Part shown: one piece after another, positions 1 to 12,800 of the stretch
Layout of the letters: every line of letters starts with the position of its first letter
Position numbering within the stretch: the stretch's first letter is position 1
Source: Anaeramoeba flamelloides
Lineage: Eukaryota > Metamonada > Anaeramoebidae
DNA: 64,000 nucleotides
Assembly: GCA_027625915.1 (NCBI GenBank)
Contig: JANTQA010000019.1
Location: 1,369,001 to 1,433,000, forward strand
Direction of reading: 5' to 3'
Notes under the pieces: model-generated
What the model saw: the letters and a program-made list of their open reading frames with translations, nothing else
Database searches by the model: none
Told to the model about the DNA's origin: nothing
Position numbers and translations under genes: made by a program

Positions 1-111
1 TTACAATAATCAGAGTTCTGATCAATTGACAACATTTGATTGATTTTTAATTTGAGAAAGGTGTTTGATTACAATAAATTGTAAAATAGAAAGATCAAAA
101 TATTCATTTAA

Positions 112-663
112 GGTTTACAATCCCTGAAACTGGAAAAAAGATTATCTTGTATTGGGTGTGTCAACGTGTTATTTTGGTTCTTAGCTGATCGATCCACAAC
201 TAAGTTTGGATCGTATAGGTGGTTGAAAAAGGCTATTTTTGTGATTTTATTTTTTTTTTTTCCGAAATCCGAATTGATGAGTCTAAGATTAATTAATTGG
301 AAGATATTTAATTAGTGATTGAGTTTTTTGTTTTCTATGTTGAAATTATTATTTACGCTTTGTATTATTTGATGCTTGTAAAAAAAATTTTTTTTATTTA
401 CTCCTAATTCTGTAAAAGGAAAATGATAATTTCAATTGACAACCCAAAAATTAACACTTTCAATTCAATACCTTCCAATCAATTAATCTTAGACTCGTCA
501 ATTCGGATTTCGGAAAAAAAAAAAATAAAATCACAAAAATAGCCTTTTTCAACCACCTATAAGATCCAAACTTAGTTGTGGATCGATCAGCTAAGAACCA
601 AAATAACAAGTTGACACACCCAATACAAGATAATCTTTTTTCAAGTTTCAGGGATTGTTAACC
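112..663. mobile_element. TTAA-flanked long-TIR MITE, family A copy 1
   Basis: The two arms (about 112-305 and 474-663) are inverted copies of each other, with a short AT-rich middle and no coding capacity. The element is bounded by TTAA at 108-111 and 664-667 and starts GGTTTACAATCCCTG. TTAA is the target duplication used by piggyBac-type transposases, so this is probably a non-autonomous element moved by one. A second copy lies at 1782-2349. The right TTAA is shared with the next element. Confidence 0.8.
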
Positions 664-667
664 TTAA

Positions 668-838
668 GGGACGGCTCTTTATTATTTTTTTTTTGACCAA
701 TTTCTAAATAAGGATTCCAGAGAAAAAGATAAGTTTAATATGAAAATAAACAGAGTATTTCAAATCTAAGTAAAGGGCACAAAATTTTCTCAATCTCTAT
801 TAAATTTAGGTAAAAAAAATTTAATAGAGACTAGTCCC
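668..838. mobile_element. TTAA-flanked MITE, family B short copy
   Basis: This is an internally deleted relative of the 940-bp element at 12289-13228. Both share the left end with the words TTTTTTTTGACCAAT and TAAATAAGGA, and the right end TTAATAGAGACTAGTCCC. It is bounded by TTAA at 664-667 and 839-842. The left TTAA is also the right flank of the family A element, so the two sit back to back over a single TTAA. Confidence 0.7.
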
Positions 839-1094
839 TTAACGTTTTCATAAGAACCAAAACTCTTCTTCAGGAATTAATATTAATTATCAAAGTTCCC
901 ATTTCTAAAGAAAAAATTAATAGTCAAAGTTTCTGTATCAGATTTAAAAATGTTACAAGTTCATTTGTTTTTATGAAAGCTTTTTTTTGAAATCCGAATG
1001 AAAATTTTGTTTCATTTATATTGAAGCAAATAGTTTTGTGAATTTAACTGAAATTTTAGAAAACTGGTTGGTAAAAAAAATAATCACATGTTAA

Positions 1095-1501
1095 GGAGCA
1101 GCTAAAATAAAGATACTACGCGGGTCTTATGAAACATAAATTCAGTGAATTAGACTCTTTATCGCTTTCAATCCAGAAGAGCTGTAAAATTTTGAAAATT
1201 TGAAAGATTAGATTTTTAATTGAAGGGTTTCCAAACAAAAACCCAATCCCAACCAAGTTTCTTCTAATAAAGTATTATCTAGTTTACAATTACAACCTCA
1301 GAAAAAAATAAACTTCGAAGAAACAACTAGTTGGATTGTGGTTTTTACTACCAACTTTCAATTAAGTATTTTCTCTGACAAATTTATTTATTCCAAAAAA
1401 TTTTGAAATTTTAGTTCTTCTGGGTTTAAAGCGATAAAGAATCTAATTTACTGAAATTATATTCTGTAAGATCCACGAGGAAGTTTTATTTTAGATAACC
1501 C
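1095..1501. mobile_element. TTAA-flanked foldback element, family G
   Basis: Long inverted arms (about 1095-1195 and 1385-1501) both contain TAAAATAAA and the 14-base core CTCTTTATCGCTTT or its close mirror. TTAA lies at both borders (1091-1094 and 1502-1505). The element is noncoding and only one copy was noticed. The TTAA border groups it with families A, B and C. Confidence 0.6.
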
Positions 1502-1781
1502 TTAACCTAACTTCGATCGAAAATTTTGAACATTTTGAAAAAGTACTATAAAAGATTTAAAGTAAAAATAACATTATATTTATAAATGTAAAAAAAAAAT
1601 AATTATTATAATAAATCTTTTCTTATTAATTAATAATTAATAGCGGAGATAGTATCCAATACATTGAATTTACATTTTCAGTCAGTTTCTCTTGTAATTT
1701 TTGAGAAGAACCACCTTATATCAGGGTTGAATACTAAAATTTTTAATTTTTGTCTTTATTATTTTACTAATACCCCCTTAA

Positions 1782-2349
1782 GGTTTACAATCCCTGAAAT
1801 TTGAAAAAAAGAATATCTTGTGTTGGGTGTTACCACTTGTGTATTTGGCTCTTAGCTAATCGATCATGTACTTGAGATGAGTTTTGATATTGGTTCAAAA
1901 TGGCAATTTTTGACAATTAATTTTAATTTTTTAGGAAATTCAAATTTGAAGAGCGTAAGATTGATTAACTTATAGACTTATTAGTTTCTTTTTGCGCGAA
2001 TTTAATTTTTGGGTTTTCAATTGGATATTTATTTCTATTTTTGTCAATTAACCAAATGAAAAAAAATATTTTTTTTAAAAAATCCAACCAAAACCAATAT
2101 TGTCGAAAAATTTGAAGTGACAACTTGTAAATCAGATTTTTTTATTTACTTAAATACCTACCCACCTATTAGTCTTGCCATCTTCAATATTAATTCCTGA
2201 AAAAATTTAAAATAAATTTCATCAAATAGCGATTTTGAACCAATACCAAAACTCATCTCAAGTCAAGGATCGATCAACTAAGAACCAATCTAACAATTCA
2301 TAACACCCTACACAAGATATCTTTTTACAAATTTCAGTGATTGTTAACC
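1782..2349. mobile_element. TTAA-flanked long-TIR MITE, family A copy 2
   Basis: Same ends as copy 1 (GGTTTACAATCCCTG and its mirror) and the same arm words, with TTAA at 1778-1781 and 2350-2353. It is visibly diverged from copy 1 in the middle, so the family is not brand new. No coding sequence. A more decayed relative appears at about 53300-53760. Confidence 0.8.
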
Positions 2350-2353
2350 TTAA

Positions 2354-4934
2354 ATGCAATATATTTCTTTGAAAAAACTGATTCTGGGAGTTATTACCTT
2401 TGTTTTTACATTCATAAAAGAACAGCTTTATTGCATTAGATCTTTTCTTTAATAGCTTTTCAAATTTATAAAATTTGAATCTGATAACCGAGAGGATTTA
2501 TTCACCAAATATTTTTCCTTAAGGAAGTAGCTACAGTAAAGTCAAAATTTAAAAATTTTAACAATTTCCAAGAAGATTATAAAATAAAATTTTTTACTTT
2601 GGGTGTGTCTCTTTGATTTTTAGGATTCAAAGTACTTTTTGAAAAACAATTATATATATATATATATATATATATTCATAAGTACAATTAAAAAGCCATA
2701 ATGGAATGTGAAGTTGATTTGTTTAATCTACTTTGGGAATGTTCAATGGTTTAACTTTTATTCTTATCTCAACATTCTATTGTGATATTTAATTTTATGT
2801 TGAATTAAAATCTAATAAATCCCTTTGAAAAAAAGTACTTTAAAGACTCAAAATCAAACAAAAACTACACCCTGAATAAATTAAACTAAATTTCATAATA
2901 AATGGCCCATCTTACATTTGAATTTTAAATTGCCTTTGTATCGTTTTGAAGTTTTCACTCTCACAATGAAAAGTTTTAAAATAAATCATTTTTTCTCTTT
3001 TTTATTTTTTCAATAGTGTTTTGTTAAAATGGAAAATCAAAATGAAAAATTGGAAAGCAGTAACAGATGAATTAATGAAAAATTTGGTTTCAAATATGAA
3101 AAAGTGATTAGATTTAGTTATTCAAATGGAAGGAGAATCGATAAATGGGTTTTTTTTAATTTTTTAAATTTTCTATTTTTTATGTAATGCTTCTTTCAAA
3201 ATAAATGGCAAAATTTTTTTTAACAGTTTTTTTTATTTTTTTTTTCTTTTATTTTTAGACAAAAAATAAACATCTCTTGAGTGCAGTATTGAATATTAAA
3301 ATCTAAATTTTTATATTATAATAGATAACTTCAATTATTAAAAATATTTTTCTTTAAAATTTGATTTTTAATGGGCCAATTATTTTGAAAGATGGTTTAT
3401 ATTTATGATATTACAATAGAATACTTTCTGACCAACATGACCCAACATACCATTAGTAAAAAGGGACTTAAAACTAAATAAAACCGGATTAATAATTCAT
3501 CCAACCCATAATAACTCGGACACCTCTCAAACAACAACTTATTTTAAACCTCTTTATTTTTTTCCACTCATAATTCTTTTCTTTCTATCAACTTATCACT
3601 ACTTCTTAATGTTTTATTCTTTCATTTTTTTTCTTTTTTTAGAAAACTAAATTAAGATTCAAATACTTCTGATGACTGTATCTTTAGATACTCTTTGAAT
3701 TGGAAGTCTCAAATTTTGTTACTCCAAAATTCTCTCTTTAACAGATTGGATAGTTCACTATCCAACCCATATCAATAAATCATGACATCCTGAATAAACA
3801 AGACAGTAATAAGATCCAATTGCAAATCTAAAAATAAGTTAAGGTGTTGACTTCGCATATCATACTCTTTGTTTTTATTGAATTTACTCTTAAAAATTAA
3901 AAGGAACAATATGTATACTTTGATCAATAAAAAAGATATGGTAAACAATCTTAAGATCGTTTATTTTCGGATAAATCCTTTTGTGAGATATTTTGAATTT
4001 AAACTGAGGTTTTTGAAACAATGAGTTTGTCAAGCGGTTGTTTTAACTAAAGAGAAATTAAAATATAGAATACACTTAATGATTTCTATTATCTTGTGAT
4101 ATTTCTATTGTAATTAAATCTAGTACGATAATAAGTGTGGACTCAAGGATTATTCCAAAAATTGATAAGAAGTATTGTCGATAAAAAGGTTCTACCAACC
4201 TACCAACCAGATATCAAATCACAAGAAAAATATCTTTTGATCTGATCACTGATTTAATTTGTTTCTTTTAGTCTATTTTTCAAAATTGATTGTTTCTTTG
4301 AAGATCTTTGTAAGGTATTTCCAAAAAAGTATAGTCTTTTTTATTCCATTTCTTAAAATAATCATTTTTGTGAGTAAACATATTCATTAATTGACAATAT
4401 TAAATTAATTTTATTATTAATACTGATTGAATTAACGGCTAAGGTATTTATTTCAAAATTTTTTGGAGGAAATATTTTCAAAAAATGAAAATAAAAAATA
4501 GCACTTTTTTTTGGTGAAAACAATGTACTACAAAATTCAATAAGAAACTGGAAATAGGGATTGGGTACAGATGATTTTTTAAACAATAAAATGCAGTTAT
4601 ATGTTTTCAATTTTATTTGAAAAAATTGTTGAGATTAAATAAGTTATGAAAATGGTTTTTTCGATCAAAAAGAAAATAACCAATACCAATTTTCACAAAT
4701 AAAAAATATCAAATAAAATCAACATCAGAAAATTTAATATATTTTATTTTTGTAATACAATACTAAGAAACAAATTGAATTATTATTCAGAATCGATAGA
4801 TGGTAGTTAATGATTTTGGGTGTTTAAATACTTTTTTGAAGATTGCGTTTAATAGAGATATTTTAAAATAAAATTGCCCCATTTTATTGGAAATAGCTTA
4901 AATTGAATTATTATCACGAATTGGTAAATGCTAG
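2354..4934. other. gene-poor AT-rich stretch
   Basis: No supportable gene. It holds a (TA)n microsatellite at about 2650-2675 and long T and A runs. Around 3029-3170 there is a short stretch with coding-like wording on the plus strand broken by a stop, which is too weak to call. Confidence 0.5.
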
Positions 4935-4938
4935 TTAA

Positions 4939-5694
4939 GGGATTAGCGTCACAATAAATTTCTCTATAATCAAAGTGTGTTGTAATTGGGTGTAAATGAT
5001 ATTAGGGCACCATACCTCAAATAGTTTCTGTGACTCTAAAAAATCTATTATAAATCTTATTGCACAATAAATTATTATTTAGTTTACTAATGATTATTAT
5101 TAAAAATTTCGTTTTGAAAAATTTGTTTTTTAATTCCTATTCCAAATCTAAAAATAGAAAGCCAAAATACAGTATTCTGGTATTTAATACTTTAGATTTA
5201 GAACTTCCAAAAGTAACTATTTTTATAATTTTTGAATTTCAAAGATTAACTCAATAGCTATCAACATAAAAGCACAAAGACTGATTAGTTTTGTTTGCTT
5301 TTGATAAAGATACTTATAGCATCAATATATTTCGATGATTTGAGAAATAATTTGTCAAAAAAATTTATTCCTTAATTATTTTATTTTAAAAAAAAAACGA
5401 ATTTTTTAGTAACTAATCTACATTTGGCCACAAATTTATGAAATATATTTTGTGACTTTGTAGTCTGAATATTGATAATTCAATCTTTAAATTAATGGCA
5501 AAATGCAGATTTTATTCTGAAATTGTTGGGTTTTTTACTAATACACTGATCATTTTTAATTGATGAGATCAACAAATATTACTACTTGACTATTCAATTT
5601 TTAGATACATTTGAACCATGGCACACTAATGTGATTAATATTCTATAACCAACATAAATTAATCTTAGACTTCTCCTTGGTAGAAGCACACCCC
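4939..5694. mobile_element. TTAA-flanked transposon, family C copy 1
   Basis: A 756-bp element starting GGGATTAGCGTC with TTAA at 4935-4938 and 5695-5698. It is similar along its length to the 758-bp copy at 22451-23208, which lies in the opposite orientation. The right end of this copy has drifted from the GGGATTAGCGTC consensus. The short frames inside look accidental and no transposase motif is visible. Confidence 0.75.
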
Positions 5695-5698
5695 TTAA

Positions 5699-6840
5699 AT
5701 TACAAGAATATCGATTTATTTAAGAACATTAAAATTATATCTCAAAAAATTATGTTTTCATATAATCTAAAAATAATTTTTTCGTAATTAGAATTTCTCA
5801 AAAAAACAGTTAATAAATGAAGATATTTCATTTTAAATGGAAAATTTATTAAAAGTTATTATTCACAGGTAAGAGGTTTTTTTTGATTTTGTTAAACGGG
5901 TTTTGCGAGTATGAGCAAGGTGTAAGATTCGTTAGTCTGATATATATATATATATATATATGTAATCAAAACACAAAAACTTAGGTCACCTGATCTAATT
6001 CGGAATTGGTAAAAAAATTAAATTTTGACCACTTTTCTTCCCGAACTAGTAATTTTAAATAAATTTTTTTTTTCTTTTTCTCAGTGTTTAAAGAGTTTAC
6101 AATTTCCAGGGGTTTTAAACAGAAAACCTAGTTTTTATTGTTTTGGTGATTTCAAAATCGAAAATCAAACTATTTTCATGGTTTTAAATGCAAGCCCCCA
6201 CAGAAATAAGAAATCACGAATTCACATTGTTTGAGAAAGCTTTTAAGGCAATTACTTCCTACCAGTCTATAATTGATTTTTTTTTTTTGTTGTTTTTAAG
6301 TTTTTTCGTATGCATGTTTTCACATCCAAGAAACAGAAAGTATGATTTCAAAAGAATTTGAGGACTTTTTCAAAAAACAAAAAATGTAACAACGAATGAA
6401 ATATATATATATAAATTGAAAAAACGTGAATTTATAAGTCTTTCGTGATTTTAAAACAAAAAATTGTAATACCCTTGTTACGAATTAAATAATAATTTCA
6501 TTTCAAAACTTTTTTGTAATAAAAAAAACTAAAAAAAAAAATTGTCAACTTTTATTAAAATATAGATAATAATGATTTTTTTTCAAAATCTATTTTTATT
6601 TTCTTCTTTTTTTTTTCTCAATAAAAAATTTTAATTTAAATACATTTCAACAAAAAAAATTCATTATATATATATATATATATATATATAATAGATTCTT
6701 GAATTAGCAAATTCCTTAATAAACCTGAAAATATCTTTCTCCTATAATTATTTTTCAATATATTAAATTAATATACATACAGAAAGACATATATTAAATT
6801 CTTATTATTATTCAAATAATTTTTTAATTCAATTCTGATT
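5699..6840. other. intergenic, 3' side of the NOT4-like gene
   Basis: AT-rich with (TA)n runs at about 5940-5961 and 6664-6691. One stretch at about 6080-6234 (plus) reads as an open frame after a pyrimidine tract ending in CAG and is less AT-rich than its surroundings. It could be an orphan exon or a relic, but I recognise no family. Nothing else is supportable. Confidence 0.4.
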
Positions 6841-9800
6841 CTATAACAAGCTTAGCAGATTATGATTTTCACTCGATTGTGGTTTTTTTCTCGATTGGAT
6901 ATCATTTGGATTTGGATCATTTAATTTCTTGGTTGATAATTGTGGAGTTGTTATTCCTAATTGTTTTTGGATTTGTTTTAATTGTTGAATTGTTTTTTTA
7001 TTATTATTTACGTTTTTATTTTTATTTTTATTATAATTATTATTTGAATCCTGATTCAATAAATTATCTTTTTCTTGATAACGCCCATTGTTTTGATTAG
7101 AAAAAAAGTGATTATTAAATAAGGAATTTTCGATATTATCATGATCATAATAATTATTATTATTTCTGCTATTATTATTATTATTATTATGATCATTAAC
7201 CTTATTATTATTATATTTGGGTTTATCGTGATCTTGATTTTGTGTATACTTTTCTATATCTTTGATTAAATTTTTTTCCCAATTATTTTTTGTATATTTG
7301 GAAAAATTTTCGTTTTTTTTTTGATTTCGATTTCGCAATTTTGGTTTTCGAGTCTTTCTTTTCCCTTGTCGATCGCGTTGAAACATTTGTGACCTAAATC
7401 CTTTTTTATTTCCATTATTATTTTGATTATTTTTATAATTCCGATCTTTTAAATTATCTAATTTTGCTAATTTTAAAAATAGATCAGTTTTTTCAGTTCC
7501 CCAGAGTGAATCTAATGTTTCTCTTTCAAAATTTAAAGGCATTTCAGATTCATTTCTTGAATAATTTTGATTTTGATTTTGATTTTTAAAAAGATTTTGA
7601 TCAAATATATTTGGATTATTTCCATTGCTTAATGTAGAATTAATTTCCTTTGGTTTATCATTTTCAATTTTTTGTTGTTTATTTTTTATTCCATTACCTT
7701 TTTCATTTCGATTGCCTAATTTTTTATTTTTTTCTCTTCTTTTTTTTTTATTTTGCATTTTATTGAATTGTTTTTTTTTTTTTTTTTTCCTTTTTCGATT
7801 TGCTAATGCCTGTTTTGTTAATAGTTTAGGCTTTTGATTTTGCCTCTGTTTTTGCCCTTGTGTTTGGTTTTGGTTTTTAGGTTTTGGTTGATGTTTTGGC
7901 TTTGATTGCTGTTCTTTTAAATTTTCATTTTCGTTTTCTTTTTCTTTCTTGTTATTAGTTGCTTTCTCATTTTCGTTTTCGTTTTTATTTTGGTTTTTAT
8001 TTTCATTTTCTTTTTCTTTTTTAATATCTTTTTCTTCCCTTTTAATTACCTCTTTCTTTTTATTTTCAAGATTATTGGTAGAAGACTCTTCTTTTTCATT
8101 TTCTATTTTTTTCTGGGTATTTACATTATTTATTATATTTTTTTTTTGATTACTTTTATTTGTTGAATTTTTTTTCTTCATTTTATTTTCATTGTGCTTT
8201 ATTTTCTGATTATTTTCTTTATTATTACCTTTAACAATTAACTGATCACTCACCTTTTTATTATTTTTCTTTTTCTTCGTTTGGGATGGTTTATTTTGTT
8301 TTAAAGAATTGTTATTTTTTTTTAAAGAATTCTTGGTTTTTATTTTTTTTTGAATATTTTCTTTTTTATTATGATTATTATTACAGCCATTTTCTTGCTT
8401 GTTTCTTTTCCCTTTCTTTTCCTTAGCAATTTTTTTCAGTGTATTTTTATTATTTTTGACATTATTCACTTTATCTTCATTTTTTATCTTCAATTCATTT
8501 AAACTTTTTTTTTTAATATCTTTGTTATTAGTATTTTTCTTTTGTTTATTTTTATTCGTTATTTTTGAATTTTGTGTTTGAGATTCTTTTTTTTTTACAC
8601 TTTGATTTGCTTGTTTGGGATTTTGAGTTTTTTTTTTTTTTATTTGTTTATTTTTTTGAACCATTTTTTGAGATTTGGCTGTTTTTTGTCCACCCTGCAC
8701 CTTTTTATTAAATGTTTGTTTTTTTTGTGGAGTTTTTGATCTCCCTTTTTTATTGTTTTTAATATTAGTGATTCCATTTACTTGTTTATTTTTATTTTTA
8801 TTTTGTTGGGGCTGTTGGGTTTTTGGATTTTGTTTTTTAATACTTTTATTAGAGGCAGTGTTATTTATTCTACGCTGATTTATTTTTGCACTTTTTATTA
8901 TTAAAAAGAAGATTAAAATAGAAAAATTATTTTCGATTTGAAGATTAAAAATAAATTTAAATTTAATTTCGAAATGTATTTGTTAATAAATAAAAATTAA
9001 TTATTTTCAAATTAATAAATATATCTATTTATAATAGTTTTACAAAGTGCTACTCACAATTCTTAAAAGAGTGAATCATACAGCTTGTGTAACACTTTTA
9101 AAAATCTTTGCCACCTAATTTTTTAAAACAGTAATATTATTATTGATGTAATTTATATAATTATATATTAACAAATTGTAAGCAATCCATACACACAAAT
9201 AAACACCAACGATATATATAAATATATATATTATTGATCTTAATCCATGATACTTTATATAATTGAAGAAATTTCAAGTTAAAATAACCAAAATAAAATG
9301 ATATAAAATTATGAGATTTTAATAAGCAATTTATTAATAATTTAGGTCAAAGAAAAGTTTTTGATTTTCGATTATGTTTCTGTTAAATTCTGTTTGAAAA
9401 AAAACTTTTACTAAATTGTTTTAATTTGTAGGTTGATTTATTCGTGTATTTTAAAAAAGTCCAGTGGAAAAAATAAAAATGATTACACCTGAAATGAACT
9501 TTATTACTTATAACCTGATTTGAATCTGATATCAATTCATTTTATTGAAAATTTTCTTTGATTTTAAAATGAATTTTTTTTGTTTTGGTGTTTATAAAAT
9601 ATGATAGGCGAAGAACATTTTTTATTTAATAATTTAGCAGATTATAATTTTTGGTAAGATTATGAACATAATGAATTATTTGATTATTTTGAATTACTAA
9701 TAATATTAGTGACAAGAGAGAAATGAAAAGTTGCATCTTTATGAATGATTTTTGTCACAATATGTTTAAAAACTGATTCTTAATTTCTGGAATCCATTTT

Positions 9801-12800
9801 TGCAAGTGAAGTTATTATAAAGTGAAAAATTAGCAAATTTTTAATTTTTTTTTTGAAAAAATTTATTAATGATCATTTTATAAAAACACTGTTAAATATA
9901 ATTGGTTAATAAGAGATCTTTGATCAAAAATTATTTTTCGAGATATTTTCCAATTTGTGTTCGAAAAATCAAATTTTTCAGTTTTGTTTTTTTTTAAATT
10001 TAATAGTAAAAAATTCGAATAATTTTTTAATCATAGTTAAGCAGTTATAATAATATATTTCAAAAGTATTTTAAATTTAATGAAAATCTTTGAAATGGGG
10101 AATCAGTTATTTTGACTATTAAAGAATTATTTGTTGATATAATCCTGAAAAAAATAATTTTTTTTGATTTTTTCGTTAGGTTTTCCAAAATTTAAAAGAA
10201 TTGAGTAAAATCTTTGATTTTTCTCTATTCTTTTAAATTCTGGAAAACCGTCGTTAGCTTTTCTTGAGTTTTCTGTTTATTTATGAAGTGTTCTAGGTTT
10301 TTTTTACTTTTTGAAATAAACCGAAAATTTTTTGAAATTTTCAGTTTATTTCAAAAAGTAAAAAAAACCGCCGTTAGCTTTTCCATAATTTGAAAGAATT
10401 GAGCAAAATCTTTGATTTTTCTCTATTCTTTTAAATTCTGGAAAACCTAGGCACTCTACGGCACTTGAAGGACATTTTCTTTATATTTTCCAGGTTTTCA
10501 AAGAATAGAGTAAAACCAGTAGTTTTTCATCCATTCTTTCAAATTCTGGAAAACCCAGGACACGGAATATTTATCATCAGTTAATTTTTTTTCCGTAATT
10601 GAGTTTTATTAGATGATTACAGTATTTTCAAAATTATTGATTATTATCTATGAAAGTAAATACCCCAAAGTTGAATTAAACTAAAATTCATTATTCAATG
10701 ACTAAAAATTGTAACCAAAAAAACAACTTTTAATTTTAACTAGAGACTTTTAAAAACCATAGTACAGTTAACAACAATAAATATAATATCCTCAAGAATT
10801 TGAAGTTCTGAAGTGTTGGCTATATTGTAAATAAACTCTATTTTACAAACGGATGGAATGGCAATTGAGAGTATTAATTTTATCTAGCTTAAAATTTTCC
10901 ATTTTATTTTTATATACTAGTGATATGTTAAAACCATTTTAGAGTTTTTTTTTTTCTGTATTAATTTTTTATATTAAAAATTATAAGAAGGTTCGGAATA
11001 TTTCAATGGATATATTAATATACATTAATATATATATATATATATATATATTTGTAATATGTTCAATAGAAAATAGATAATTACCTTTTATTTTTTTTCG
11101 ATTTTTGTTTTAATAGTAATTCATCTTTTTTTGTTAATTTGTGTTGATATAAACAATCTTCATTTGTACATTTCAATCCTTGTAAAAAAAATTTACAATA
11201 TTTTGTTGTTCCATAATTTGCGTGAAGTAACCTTTGCTCTAAATAATACCCATCAATTGACCGAATACAATAATTTGCTTGCTTTGATGTTTCATATGTA
11301 ATATATACACTTGAACTTAAATAGTTTTCTAATGAAATTATATGGTAATGTGGAAAATAATTAAAGTAAAAGTATGAAAAATAAGGTTTGTTAATAAAAA
11401 AGAAAACGATGAATTAATTGTTTTTCGATTTGCCAATTAAAAAAAATGTTCGTCTGTTTAAAAATGTTTAATGTAGTTTTAAAAATGAATTTAATACTAA
11501 AGTATTTTTCATCAATTTGGGCACATCTTAAAAATCATAAAATAAATCAAATAGTATTTCTTTTTTTAAATTTAATGAAAAAAAAAAAAAAAAAAAAAGA
11601 GAATATCAAATATCTTTATATCATTTTTTTCTTTTGTTTAATTTATTTTTGAAAAATTTTAAATCAATTCATATATTTTAACTTATAAAGAATTTTTTTT
11701 CAGGTTTTGTTTTTAACTTATGGTAGGATTTTTCAACTGAGTATTTCAATCAATAATGTTTGAATCAAAAAAGATCTTTAAAGCTTTAATTTTTAAAAAA
11801 TGTTTTAAAATTGAAACATATTTTTTCATAAAGTAAAAAGAAGAGTCTTTATGAGAAAAGTGTATGGAATTTTAAAAAAACATTCATAATAGAGATCAAA
11901 TCCAAATAAACAAAAAGAAAAACTATGTAAATAACAACAAAGATAATGAAGATGAAAATAATTTAAATGGAAGCCAAGGCAATAGTTATAATCAAGATAA
12001 TAGCTTTATATCAATTGAAGATCTTTTATCAAGATCTAAAAGTATAAATGTTCAATCAAGGCAATACTCGAATAATTTAAAGAAAAAAATTCACAAAAAT
12101 TTATAAAACTAATTGAGAGTAAACCAAGAAGATATATTTTGAAGTTTTTACAGAATATTTCGTAATTTATATAAAAAAAAATAAATTTAATTTTTGTTTA
12201 GATCATTAAAAAGTGTCAAGAAAAATTAGAAATTTTATTTTAAAAATTTTTATTTCATTCTTTTTTTTAATAAGGTATTTTATTTTAAGGGACTAGTCTC
12301 TATTAATTTTTTTTTTGACCAATAACTAAATAAGGAATCCTTATCGAGAAATATGTTTAAAATTGATAAAAAAACAGGGTTTTTCAATGTTAGAACTTTT
12401 AGTTCTTGATTTTTTTAAAAAAAGTTTACAATTCTGTCAAAAAAAGTGAATTTTAAAAAATTTTTTTTTAAAAAAAACATCTTTCACGGATGAGAATTTT
12501 TTGATTAATTTCGGATTTAATTATTGTTTCAAAATTAATATTTATTCTCATTTGGAAAAACGAAAAAATAATTGAAAACTAGTGAATATTATCTCTTTCA
12601 CTTCTGTTCATCCAACTGGACTTTATAAAGAACTCAATTTGGTTTATCAATAATTACTTTTTAAAAAAATAGTTCTTATTCTTTTCTTTTATTTTTTTTG
12701 TCTCTGACAAAAACTTTTGGAATGATAATTTGGGAATACTTTTAAAAACTTCAAATTCAACAAAAAAAAAAGAATGTAAACTCAAAAAGTAGATTCATGA

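Larger units (their letters stand above)
8891..11084 (-). other. intron 4 of the NOT4-like gene (2.2 kb)
   Basis: It lies between donor G|GTAATT (11084) and acceptor AAAAAG|T (8891). It contains a LINE relic at about 9895-10150, a stem-loop array at about 10160-10560 and a (TA)n run near 11027-11051. No coding sequence is seen on either strand. Confidence 0.7.

Noticed and set aside
3029-3170. Short plus-strand gene starting MENQNEKLESS
   Set aside because: It stops after 13 codons, and the text beyond the stop has no family match or splice support.
5060-5257. Frame inside family C element as a transposase remnant
   Set aside because: The wording is random AT-rich and not shared in frame with the sister copy at 22451.
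7625-8878. Several Phe/Leu-rich plus-strand frames opposite the Lys/Asn-rich exon
   Set aside because: These are shadows: the complement of Lys/Asn codons reads as Phe/Leu/Ile. They are not membrane proteins.
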